Shown here: piece after piece, positions 42,501 through 54,500 of the stretch
Position numbering within the stretch: the stretch's first letter is position 1
Layout: the number at the start of each line of letters is the position of its first letter
DNA from: Aphis gossypii
Taxonomy: Eukaryota > Arthropoda > Insecta > Hemiptera > Aphididae
DNA: 64,000 bases
Reading direction: 5' to 3'
NCBI RefSeq assembly: GCF_020184175.1
Contig: NC_065531.1
Coordinates: 10,747,213 to 10,811,212 of the forward strand
Made by a program: the position numbers and the translations under genes
The notes under the pieces: model-generated
What the model was told of the DNA's origin: nothing
The model's input: only the letters and a program-made list of their open reading frames with translations
Database searches by the model: none

Positions 42501-42929
42501 TCATAAGATTATTTTGGGTACAGATTTTACGTTTTTTATTTTTTCAAATACATAATAATAATAATAATAAAAGGATGGTCAATTTAGTATCATAATAGGT
42601 ATCAATGTATACGAAAAACCGGTGAGACACAATTGTGTACAATTTTTATCAGCAATTTTGAATCACTATTGCCGTGTTTTGTATTTATTCTCGACAATAA
42701 ATTGTTTGTTTATGTTACTATAGAATAAAATCTTACTTTTATAACTACATTTTGACTTTTAAATTCAATATTACAACATATTTGTCAAAAATTAGTTATT
42801 TAAGCTGTACCAAGATGTACAATTTGAAATTGAATACACTTTTACAATTTATTATTTTTAAATATTTTAATTCAGTCATTTTTTCAAAATTTAACTTTTA
42901 CTGATCAAAAATAAAAACTTAAATGTGGC
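39561..42929. other. AT-rich non-coding block
   Basis: No gene is recognised. An (ATA)n microsatellite lies at 42552-42571. Short frames at 39642-39830 and 41825-42025 (minus) have no domain. Confidence 0.6.
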
Positions 42930-43748
42930 AACGTTTCATAGCAAATCGTTTGACTTTTGGAGTAAATATTAAAGTTTATTGTACGCAATTGTGTTCTTAA
43001 AAAGGTGCATCGTATGCAATCATGTGATACCACACAAAATGACTTTGAACGGAGATGAAATTTTGTTAGCCTAGGAGCTTAGATCTATATTCGTATTTTC
43101 TACTGCGCGATGAAAAAAGTGGTTTATGTTTTAATGGCATTATACCCTAAGATTAAATTTTGTACAAAATATGCTAATTTAAAAAACTAGTGTATGTTTC
43201 AAGTTTCTACGAACTAGAAATGTTTAACTATAACTGGAGGTTAGAGCATTATTGTGAGGTGTTTATCAATAATAAAATACGTTTGGTTTATATATCTAAG
43301 AAATATATAATTAAAATATACCTTATAGTTTTTGATAGATAGCTGTTAATAATTGTATTGTTTGGTTCGCTCGAGTCGATCGTTAGTGGCGAACTCCATT
43401 CGTGTGTCATTTAATATAATAAATAATAATTCGGATGTGTAAAATGTTTTGAGTGTGTATATTTAGTGTTAATTAATTATATCATGTGTTTAATGTGTAA
43501 TAAGTATTTATATAGAGTGTAACGAAATTTACACTATAAATAGCATTAAAATAAGCAAAGTATTTTGAAAATTAAACCGATGTAAAGAAAATGCCAAAAA
43601 ATGTTTTGAAAACTGTTGGACAATGGACACTAATATTACTTTTGATATTTATAATGCTTACCAAGGATATTCAATTTTCCATCGGAAACTATCCCTGAAG
43701 TCTTAAATTAAAGCATTATTTTGACAAGTTATGGTGTACATATTATAG
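42930..43748. other. Non-coding block, possibly the body of a repeat
   Basis: Composition is less uniform than the neighbours, with CpG words near 43368-43410. It directly adjoins a reverse copy of repeat R1 at 43749 and may be part of the same, longer element. No coding frame and no terminal repeats were found. Confidence 0.3.
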
Positions 43749-43794
43749 ACACATCATTGTAAAATCAATACATTCATCACTTCGTTTAGATTCT
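43749..43794 (-). repeat. Dispersed repeat family R1, copy C (reverse)
   Basis: Read on the minus strand, this copy contains the family word order in opposite orientation: TATTGATTTTACAATGATGT lies downstream of a GATGAATG word. It is the best match to the copy at 59171. The terminal AGATTCT word is rearranged to its complement-like form. Confidence 0.5.
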
Positions 43795-43866
43795 AAAAGA
43801 AGTACCTGGTCTTTATAGAAAAATATATCTGAAATATTGTTTATAAAATTGTCTCTGGAACATAAA

Positions 43867-44046
43867 TGTGGCGTGGTGTTTGACGCAGTTACTGAATAGT
43901 GCTGCGGTTAAGCACCACCTGGCGTTGCTAGCTCTCCGATAGATGACCAACCGGGGTTTTAGCGACGAAGCCATGTCTCACAAAACCCTACCCTATTATA
44001 AAAAAAAATCCTACCAGCCAATGGCTATAGTTGTCGAGGTTTTGTG
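43867..44046 (+). repeat. Possible 5S-rRNA-related SINE
   Basis: TTAAGCACCACCTGGCG (43908-43924) and GATAGATGACCAACCGGG (43938-43955) align without gaps to the internal promoter of animal 5S rRNA (box A AAGCA-CG-CGGGCG and box C GATGGGTGACCGCCTGGG). I count 11 of 15 and 13 of 18 matches, using the 5S sequence from memory. The spacing between the boxes is also conserved. It is not an intact 5S gene. An A-run follows at about 43999. This fits a SINE3-type element (a 5S-headed SINE), but a tRNA-headed or unrelated repeat is possible. A perfect 9-nt inverted repeat (CACAAAACC / GGTTTTGTG) brackets the A-run. Confidence 0.35.
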
Positions 44047-45591
44047 AAAAAAAATGATTGAAACAAACATATCATTAATACTAAACTATAATGTAAGAAA
44101 AAAATACTAACTAAACAATTTATTAATAACCAAATATAATATAATGTAGTCAAATTAATTCGACAAAAAAAAATGTTGAATTCAAAACTTATATTTATTT
44201 TATCTATAATTTAATTAGTATATAATATTGAATAATTTAAAATTAAGACAAATGCATAACTTATATAATCATAATTATTTTTTTTATACACATTCTTAGT
44301 TTAGTTATAAACAGTTTTATAAAATAGTTATAAGGAACCATTCTATTTACTTGAAATTATTATCAAATTTTAATATTTAATATAATTATATTCAGTGTTA
44401 AAATCATAACGATTGCAATCCTTCAGATGTACAGAAAATGTCAAAAGTTGTGCATTGTGGTGAAATTAAATGTCAGTACAGCTAAATGTGTTACTAAGAA
44501 AACATTATATTATTATTTGTTTATTTTGTTACTCATTGGCTATAAGAGACGTCTTGGTCTTAATCACAATCTCCCTAGTTTTATTTTAAATTCTATTTAA
44601 GCTAGACTAAATTTGGTATCTTTTAATAATAGAGATGAATTAATTAATACGAGTATATCCTATCTATTCACAATTTTAAAAGGTTATATACATGCTCAGA
44701 TTTGCTACATCTTTACTTTCATATCCTAATATAAAATTCTTAGTCGATTCCTTCATTCACAAATACGTTTCATCATACTTCTTATGGTTTTATTAACCCT
44801 ATTGATAGTATCTCTAGTGTACTATCTTAATAATTCAATTTATTTGAGTAAAACTATTTATATAAACAAATTTATTTAAGTCAATTGTTTTACCCATTGT
44901 TTATACCTAAGTTTTATTAATATTTGATATTGTAGTATAATTATTTTTGTTTTTTTTTCTTTCTTATTTTAGTCATTTGTATATATTATAATTTTCTTAT
45001 TTTATTCCCTGTTAATTAAGTAAATATATATTGTACTATTTTTAAATATTACTATGTTAAAAATTCAATAAACATATCACTAGACAAGGTTTTATCATCC
45101 AGGCGCTATTTGTTTCCATTTAAAATATTATACTATTTCACATTTTATAATTGTGTTCATATATAAATACAAACAAAGACAGGAATTTTTATACATAATA
45201 TATTGTAGCTGTAGGAATTTAATTAAACTTTAATCGACCGTTTTAAACTCTTCATCGATCGCGGAGTCACATCCCGGTTTAAACGTATTTAATAACTTTA
45301 GATAAATACGTATCTAAACCTATATTATAATTCGTTTAAATTATCACAAAATGTATACATCCATTTCTATTTGGGAATCACACGATACAATATTTAATCC
45401 TATTCGAAATTACACCAACGATTGCTGAAATTGAGTTAGGTTTAGTATAAATAAATTGATTGGAAAAATAATTTGAATTATTCAATCGAACAAGTTTATT
45501 TTTGCAAAAGTGATCATAAATAAATAATAAAATGTATAAGTATCTTGTTGATACACCATCATGTATTGACATTTAATTGGTGTTAAGATAG
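44047..45591. other. AT-rich non-coding block
   Basis: No gene is seen. Possible fragments of old repeats lie near 44520-45100, but there is no recognisable reverse transcriptase or transposase motif. The minus frame 45378-45572 has no domain. Confidence 0.5.
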
Positions 45592-45930
45592 CAGGGGTGG
45601 CTTACTTTAATTGACATTAAAGTTTCCAGGTGGGTGAAAATTGACTTTTGAGTTAGTCGACCACAAACTTGATCATTCTAATTATTTTCTTTATCCTCTC
45701 AATTTTTTTTTTTTTTTGCACGATAACAATAAATTGATTAATAGTGTTTTAAATTGAATTTTATATTTACAAGTTAAACAAAAATTTAAATAAAATTATA
45801 TTAAAGTCAAAAATTATTAAATATTGACTTAAAAAATCACGTTGCAACAGGCCAGTCAATCTTGATCAACCTATTCGTCACCTCAGGTGTAGGACATGCT
45901 GTTTTCGGTATTTGACTAGTAGCAAGTTAT
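45592..45930 (+). mobile_element. hAT-type MITE-like fragment
   Basis: The left edge CAGGGGTGGCTTACTTT matches the common hAT terminal motif CAGGGGTGG-C-AACTTT. Downstream, words such as GTCGACCACAAACTTGAT (45657) and CACCTCAGGTGTAGGACATG (45880) differ from the AT-rich background, as if they belonged to one inserted element. No matching right-hand terminal repeat was found, so the right edge is approximate. There is no coding frame. Confidence 0.35.
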
Positions 45931-47097
45931 TTAGTCAATTAATATTATAAATAAAAAAATAATTTACATTAATGTAGAGTATTATCATAAAACTTAACAC
46001 GTTATAAAATCATTTCACAAACAAATACATTAATATAATATATACATATAACTATCCGGGTTTCTTGTACCACCTACTTAAGAAGTTTTTTGAGACAATA
46101 CAATCTATTGATTTCTAATACACTTTTTACCATAAATTATTTAGTTTATTTTTTTTTAAATTTGAATTAACTTGATTCTAAATTCAAATTAATGGTCATT
46201 GGGTTATTAATATAATTAGTTTTATTTAATAGTCCTTTATAATATCATCCGAATGCTGAAATTGGCCAGCAAAGATCCATCTTTTTTATTTTAAACCATA
46301 TTTTTGTTATGTTATCTTTTTGTTATTAAAATAAGTGAATTATAAATAAATGTCTACTTATACTTCTGTATCACAATGTGTTTAGTTTCAATTTTAATTT
46401 AATTTTGAAAATGTATATATATTTTTTTCTTTTCGTGAATCTACTTTTAAATTGGGTCCGTCCTATATTACCTATATATCTAATAAATAAATAATGGTTT
46501 TATAAAAATATAAAATATATGTAAAATTAAATCTAGTGTTTATTATACTTTTACCGTTTTTATAAATTGTAAATTCTGACCTTCAATGCAGAAAATTAAA
46601 TAACTCAAAAATGACTCTTTCAATATTTTGAGAACAATTATGTAAAAAATAATTTATAATGAAAAAGAGAGTGGAAAGAGTTATCATTTGAAAACCAGAA
46701 GCGTGTAGTTTTACGCAATATACTTTTCAAGTAGAACTTACAGCTTAGTATATTTTAAGAATTAAAAAAAAAAAATCATTGATTTATCACATTATTAACC
46801 TAACCCTATGCAAAAGTAAAAATATAATTTCACTATATATTTATTTTTAACTTTGTTTTAAAAATAAACGATCTGTAATTTATTAAGTATTAAAATAAGT
46901 ATGCATGTGGAAATACTTTATAAAAATAGCAGTGACCTAATAAAAACACTTTTTATAAAGGGTGATTATTTTATTGAAAAACACGCATTATATAAAAATA
47001 TTTTTTTTTTACATTATTTACAAACAAAATAAAACATTTTTCTAAAAAATTATATTTTTAAATAATTGTTAAGTATTTCTATTGTTTTATCAACAAC
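45931..47097. other. AT-rich non-coding block
   Basis: No gene and no clear repeat boundaries were found. Confidence 0.6.
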
Positions 47098-47380
47098 ATA
47101 TATTTTTATTTTCATATTCTAAAGCAAAATATTGTTCTCAATATTTTGAGTCACAAATATTGAAATTTGGACTAGCAGTTTATGAGTTATAAGTATTTAA
47201 AGCTTACACACATAAGCTAAGGAGTAATAATTACGGGAATACTCCACAAAATGTGGTCTACTATTTCGTTTACAAAATTTTTAAAGACCTATAATTTATA
47301 AGCAATTAGTCATCACTTAAATTTATATGTATTGAAATACTCCGAAAAATATTCTACTTCAGAATATGAAATGAATACAT
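47098..47380. repeat. Palindromic MITE-like element, copy 2
   Basis: This element of about 283 bp has inverted ends TTTCATATTCTAAAGCAAAA and TTCTACTTCAGAATATGAAA (two mismatches across the core). It shares its outer words and the internal TTATAAGTATTTAAAG word with copy 1 at 36499-36778. Internally the right arm has decayed more than in copy 1. It is non-coding. Confidence 0.6.
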
Positions 47381-48456
47381 GTGTAGTCACTCAAAAAATA
47401 AAAATAAATATATAATAATAAGCAACTTAAAAAAAAATATATTTTTTTTTAGAAAAAGATTGTTTACTTTGGCTAGAAATTATTTAAAAAAATATTTTTA
47501 AAAACTTAAACATAATTTGAAATAATCAGTTTTGTTCAATTCAATAATCACTCAGTTACAAAATATATTATATTATATATTACATAGAAAAAAAGTACTT
47601 TTTTAGTATTTATTTCTTATAAAATATCAAATACTCGTCGTAATTACGTTATTGTAAAATTAAAAAAACTTAATTACCACGTAATATATATTTGCAAAAT
47701 TATTAATTTGGATTAAAACATTAAATGGTTTCCAATCACGCACAAAATCAAATCATTTTGAATACGTCTAATCTATAGTGTCATTACGGACTTACTGATT
47801 TAATATCTTTGTTCAATAAGATAACTATAAGTCCGTCGTGTACGAACTAATAGTAAATATTGTATATATATAATATTATAGTTAAATTAGATACGATATA
47901 ATGTAATGAAGTCTGCTTAGTGCCGTATAATGCTCTCAGCATCATCTTTGGTATTAATTTCCGTGTTCCTGGATAGTTCTCAAAAAATATTTCTCTCTTT
48001 AAACTCCCTCTCAATCAGCTTAATATGGCAAAAGCAACTCGTACACATAACACTAATCTTCTAACGTTATAACGTTCTGTTAGTTTTAGTTTTTAAACTT
48101 GCCTGTGACAAAAACATACAATAAAGATGTAAAGCTTCAGCTTTATTATTAATTTAACTAATCATTGTTTTTTATATCTAATTGTATTGTACGCTTTGCA
48201 ATACAATCAGCTAAACGTTTTTTTTATATAGTTTTTAAAAATAAAATTACCTAATTAGTCATTAATAATAATAATGAATAATAATTATACTATGCGTATA
48301 ATTGAAGACGATAACAAATCACATATTTTAATAATAATTATTAATTTAATAGTCATTTAATTTTTGTGAAACATTTAAAATGTTCATTTAGATATATTGA
48401 ATACTTCATATTTTACGCTATTCAATTGACGAATATGTGATAATGGTAACGGTAGT
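47381..48456. other. AT-rich non-coding block
   Basis: No gene is recognised. A minor inverted repeat (ACGGACTTA at 47786 with TAAGTCCGT at 47828) is present. Confidence 0.55.
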
Positions 48457-48480
48457 ATGGCGTTTAATTGTTGTTCACAG

Positions 48481-48660
48481 CGTAAAGAAACAACAAGAAA
48501 AAAAATTAAAGAAGTACAGAGAAACAATGAGGAATCGGTACCGTTGCCGAAGCAAAACTTTATCCTCCGCCGCCTCGCAAATATTGCTCTTACACAATAC
48601 CCGAGACGACATAGACAAGAATCACCGCCGCCGAGTCAGCCGAGTTTTGATTTTAATTAA
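48481..48660 (+). CDS. Candidate terminal exon, unknown protein
   Basis: A splice-acceptor-like TTGTTGTTCACAG ends at 48480. The following frame (phase 0) runs 59 codons to TAA at 48658-48660, which is overlapped by AATAAA at 48660-48665, a polyadenylation signal. The encoded tail is basic at the start (RKETTRKKIKEVQRNNEE), then has a leucine/arginine segment (FILRRLANIALTQYPRR) and a proline/serine-rich end finishing SFDFN. The composition looks more protein-like than other frames nearby. The same frame is also open from an ATG at 48457, so a short intronless ORF is the alternative. No family is recognised, and the next upstream exon could not be identified. Confidence 0.22.
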   Translation, partial: RKETTRKKIKEVQRNNEESVPLPKQNFILRRLANIALTQYPRRHRQESPPPSQPSFDFN

Positions 48661-48665
48661 ATAAA

Positions 48666-49640
48666 ACCTACCGAACCAATAAGCGGCAGTGGCAATGGAT
48701 TTTAAAGGTGAAATTAATTGCTATTTCAATGGAATTCGTGCACCATTCGCTGTGTACCTACCGGTCGTCGTCGGCAGTATTATTGTAATAATAAATAATA
48801 CGCAATCGCGTAATACACCGCCGCATCGTTTTTAATTATTTTAAAACCCGTTTGTGTCGAGTCAAAAGTTTTTTGCGCATGTCCTTTTGTACCACCGGAA
48901 GCACAGGCGTGGCGTCCGACATCCTCCGCATCGTCTTTTTCTATAGCGTACTCCGTTAATATCGGCGACAATGTCTTTCTGGTGCAATGGAAAGAGTTTG
49001 TCATATTTATTGACCGAATGGCTTATATTATGTTATATCTTGTTGCGTATCTTAACAACATCGTCATTATAATGATTGGAGTTGTGATACATATCATTTT
49101 ATACATGAAACCTGGTAGACGAATATAAGCCTTTTTTTACCCAGTCGAAGTTTTACGATCCACCTGTGTGATATACATCCAGCGATCACTACAAATATAC
49201 TTTATGTATACACACACACCACATATACGTATACGCGTTTGAAAGTAATGTAATATAGTAAATCTATGAGCGTATGTTCATCCAAGTATGTGTGTGTAGA
49301 TGCCGACATCGGAAACCAACTTTCCGTCCCCTCGTCATGTCACACTGATGTGGTGTGGAATTGGAGTAAGTCGTATCGGGGGTAACGAACGGCTAGAGCA
49401 CTCAAAAGCTTAGAAATAGAAAATAGACGGGTGACTGGTAAAAACTCGTCGTTGAGATGGAGGGGGAAAGAAATACGCGATCGGCCGTACGAGTGGAGGA
49501 GAAGGTCGAGAGGAAAAAAAACGTCCCGTAGATTAAATCGAGTAAAACCGGCACGCGGGTACTTTGTCCCGAGAAAATAACTGAACTTTTTTCATTAGTG
49601 CACCGCAGTAAAGATTCTACAGGAATTTTCTAAAGTTTGA
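48666..49640. other. CpG-richer block without an assignable gene
   Basis: Composition is balanced and CpG-rich in patches, with a purine-rich tract at 49455-49525 containing GGAGG and GAGAGG words. A minus frame of 74 codons at 48780-49004 has no domain. GA|GTAAGT at 49363 is a donor-like site without a supporting frame. It may be a regulatory island or an untranslated exon. Confidence 0.4.
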
Positions 49641-50469
49641 TTTATATGCGTGTGCATGCGCGGTGTGTGTATACATAGTGTCTAATTGATTTTTAGATAA
49701 AATAAGCAAAAAAAAAAAAATACAATACCGGAAACGATAGAGACAGCCATTGATCGATATTCGTTAAAATGTAATTGTACATTTTATAAGTGCATCTCGG
49801 TGCGTCTTTACACATGCGATTATACCAGACAAATAAGTACTTATAAAGTATCTAACGTATAACCAAGAGATTTGTCAACGACAACTGGCATTTTCGACTG
49901 TATTCACTGAAAAAAGATTATGCGTTTGTTAATAATGTAATTGTTTCGAGTTTTAAAATATCCGAAAGTTAGTAATTGTTATTGATAACGATGAGGAATA
50001 TAAAAATAGTGCAAATATGTATATACCACATTATATGGTAATATTCTAAGATATTATTCTATTTGTTCGTGAAAAACAGATATTTTTAAAATAATTACTT
50101 TTTAACAAAATTACCGATCTTAAAAGTTTACGCAAACTATATTATCATCATATTGCAAGTTCTCGAATGCTTCAATTCAATTAAATCGAAAGCTTTCAAA
50201 ATAATTTACTGCGTTATGATACAGCTACTACTATCGCCAATAATGATAAATTAATAATATTCAGTGCATTATTATGAGCAATTATATGTACGTTTTGCGT
50301 TAAAGTTAAAATGTCTGATATTCGTTATTATTTAAATTAAATATTTTAATTTCGTTTAGTAAATAAACGACGTGACCTAGCATCTAATCGTTTACCGTTA
50401 GATGAATGCATTTTAAGATCACTGAGTTTTACGCGGTATAGCGTCGAATAAGAAAATATCATGAATTAT
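49641..50469. other. AT-rich non-coding block
   Basis: Nothing is recognised apart from an A-run near 49708. Confidence 0.55.
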
Positions 50470-51520
50470 TGATGTGTCGAAGATCGAGCGTATAAACTAT
50501 ATAGCTGACGTGGCAATAATAATATTTGCCAATAAACTGTTGCATAAACGTTGTAGGTGTAATGGTATATTTTTATCGTTTCGAGAAATCCGGATGACCC
50601 GATATAATAAGTCACAGCGCTACTCGCACAGTGTATTGCATTGTTATCTTGCGCGTTCTGATACAATTGTGTGGGCACTGTTCGAAAAATGCATATCAAG
50701 ACCGTGAGAAAAAAACGAAAAAAAATCAACGGAATTGAAATTTTAATACGACTGCAGTGGAGCGATATTGCGCATTGTAATCGATTTCGTGTGTATTATA
50801 CATATATGCGCATATTATTAGTTTTAGCACCACGCGACCCGCGGGCTTTGAATTTTTTAAAGGAAATCAGCTCGAGTCCGATTTTCAGACACCGAGTTCG
50901 GGGAACCGCCGGACCGCGGTAGTTAAATAATGAACAACAGTAATAATATAATATACGAGTGCCATCACCTCTATATCCGACTGCACTTCCACGTCATCCC
51001 CGTGGCCCCAGTCGTCGTCCGCAGTTTCTCGCGTATATTATCTTCCGGTCTGACAGTCGGCACCACACGGCGCTACTAAACCAATCGCCGGCGCGCGGTG
51101 ATTCATTCGGTCGCGTCAGGCGCCACTTCTGAGACGTCTGACATAATAACGGGTCTCCCCCAGAGATTAGGGTCGTATATTGTTCTATTTACGTTTAATG
51201 TATGTACGCGTATATACGTGTAACGTAATCTATCGTATATGATGTATAGATATAAATGCGTGTACAATGTACACTGTACATCGTCGAGTCTTCGGATAAT
51301 TTGCAGATCGAGAATTACGACTGTTACGAATGTAGTATACTAGAAGTGCAGGTATTCGAATATTTATAATACCTAATCATAATACTACACAACGTCTTGC
51401 ACATCATTAAATAATTGTATAGTCTTGTTTTTTGCTTAGTATAAATCAATGTTCACTCGGCGACCACGCATATATGCATACGTATCACCACTCCTTCTCT
51501 TCACACCTTTATTTGGCACG
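50470..51520. other. CpG-rich island, strongest at 50850-51170
   Basis: A CCAAT box at 51081-51085 lies 24 bp upstream of an initiator-like TCATTCGG (presumed +1 at 51105), inside the densest CpG part. Open frames at 50466-50922 overlap on both strands and have no domain. No strong donor follows on the plus strand; CAG|GTATTC near 51350 is weak. It may be a promoter or enhancer island. Confidence 0.4.
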
Positions 51521-54500
51521 TTTTTTTTTTTTAATAAAACGAAATCTCATCGTGTTTCCGTTTTTTAGATAATTGTGAAAGTCAGTCGACAACAAACCCC
51601 GTTGATAAATTATTATATCACCTGCCGTTGGTCAGAAACGGTTTTTCGAAAAATAAGACTGTCACAAATGTTTCGACACGTCGTCATGCATTAAAATATA
51701 TGAATACCATGTACCTTGAGATTTAATTGTGTCTCATAAACCACAACCCTAATACGTCATATTATTTTTTTTTTGTACACTTGTAAAAGGTTAAATAGTT
51801 TAGAAAGCTCGATTTTTATTGTTATTTTCAATACGATGCTCAGGCTATGCATTTTAGTAGCATCGCTGCAGTGTACTGATTTGACTGCATGGATCGCAAT
51901 AGTATTCTACATAGGTTTAATATTATAATGTAATGTTGGTTAATTTATTTTCTTTAAATTTATCTTTGTTTTTTTTAAAATAGCTATATATTCACTATAT
52001 TTAATTATTTAACTATTTATTATTTTATTATTTATTCAATTGTTTAATTATAATTTTGTCTGGTATGCCTCTTCATAATGTGGTTATCTCGTTATTTGTC
52101 ATTTGATATTTTTTTTATTATTAAAAAAATATATATTTACATTTTATAACGTATAAATGTTGATGAATTAAAGCAAACTCGGTAAATATTTTAGTAAATA
52201 ATGCTAATTTAGAATATCGAAGTGATTGTGAGAGCGATGGTCCGTGAAATTAAACTATCAAATATATTATGGAATGTTTAAATATCTAGTATCTATCTAG
52301 AGTTACTAAAAATAGAACTGACAAAAAATTGAGATGAAATTTTTTTTTTATTCTTAAACTAAAATCGATAATAACAAATTATATTGATAAAATAATAAAA
52401 TAAATATTTTTTATGAGAAATGAGAAATTTAAAATTAAAAAAGAAAAAGATCTAGAAATAGAAAATGTGGTAGGAGTATGAGTGGTATTTATATATCTTA
52501 CATTCTAATACTTTTTCATATTTAATAATAGATTTTATATTATATTTTATAATCTTAGAAAATTAATAGCTACCTATTTGTAATTTGATGTAACATTATT
52601 AATGCTCAAAATGCTCAACATAAATAGGACATAATAACAATAATAATATAATATAAAGTTTATTTTAAAAACTGTTTTACCAATATTATGCATAATATAC
52701 AAATCATTATACCGTGAACATGAAAAATCCGAGATAATTTAATTTAAAATAAACTTATAACTCAACGTTCTATCATAACACTTCAATATAATATTTTATA
52801 AGTCTCAAATTAAATAATAATTTTATACCAATTTTGGGATCTTTCTATGATCTTGACAATCTTACATTATACATTATTTATACTTTAATAATATCTCTAA
52901 AACTATCTCTGCTGTATACGAGTATATCGATTTGGCGTCATTAAATCTATGAACCTGAAAATCTTCTTATCAAAAATGGATTCTCAGAACCAATTTTTAA
53001 AGTCTTCTCAGTCAATTCACACACCATTAGCGAAAAGATCTCAAATCTTAAATAATTGATTTATAAATAAAAAAAAAGTTTAAAAGTGTCATAAATGATA
53101 AATATTTATGGTTTGTGTCATTCAAGTTAAATTATGATTTTTATAACATTACTTGCTTATTGTTGTAAGTTGTAACTAACTTAGAGTAATCTGATCTCTG
53201 ATTAAAATCATTCTTCAAATTTACAATTTTATGACAGCTTTTGAATTAAATTCGAATTAAATGACAAATATAATTTGTTTTAAAATATATTATGCCCTTT
53301 GACTGGATACCATTTTCCAACATCGTACATCAAACAATTATTTGAATGTTTCCAACTCATACCTTGCATTTTGTCCCTCATCTTCTTGGTGCTCTATTAT
53401 TTTTAATTACTCGATAATTATTACAATATAATACAATATATGAATGTACTGCTTACTATATATATTATAAATAAAATTACACTCAGCCTTTGTGTAATGA
53501 CAATAACAAGAGTAGAATAAATTATATATATATAGTAATTATATACATTACATACATTTAATAATACTTAACAAATATATTTATGCGTGTATTATTCTTT
53601 TATTTGCACAACACGCATTCATTAATTTATATCTATTACTTGAGTTGTGTGCAACATCGTATTATAATAAAATACTGAGGAAGAAAATTATCATATTTCA
53701 ATATACAGATTTTGCGAACACGTACTTTTGCACGACGATGCAACGTACTCAATTTAAAATAATTGATGGGAAAACAAACGAAATAGTTTAACGTTTGTAA
53801 TATTATAACATGATACTCAGTATACATATACACTACCATGTAGTCCAAGCAAAGTAGAACATAAAACTACTACGTAAAGTTCAGAATATTATAGTGGTGA
53901 CGCAGTATCTTCTGGAAATCTTATTTGAGTGTATACATCCTAAACAATGTTTTTCCCTGTTCTCGATATCGAAATATAAGTTTATAGAATTACATTTTAT
54001 ATTATTTATTTTATAACAGAAAAAAAGAAAATAGTCAAATAATACAATACAATTTTATTACATTGTACATATTATTACATTTTCGATATTATATACCAAA
54101 TTATAATAATATGTAATGAGGTTATGAAATAAAAGTGATGCTCTAATTTAGGGAAAACATTTATAAAACTATTTTTAAAGATTGTCATTCAATTAGGTCG
54201 TCAAGTAAATATTATACATATTTATTGAAATATTTCATAGACATTGGTTTGTGAATTAATACTTTAATACATTTTTATTTCTATCAGTCAGATTATTGAA
54301 TATAATATTCCAAAGATTTATGGTGAAATTCAAGATAAAATAGCATTGTTATTGGACGTAACTATTTGTTAGTATATACTTGTATTTTGTGGTTATTAAT
54401 TAATTTATAATAATCACAATGTCGTAGTTATTAGAGCCGACCGTCGAAACTATTTCAACATAAATTATAATCTAATGTGTCATAACTTCATGGATCATTA

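Noticed and set aside
47786..47836. 9-nt inverted repeat ACGGACTTA/TAAGTCCGT
   Set aside because: It is short with a 33-nt loop and no sister copy was seen. This is expected by chance at this scale.
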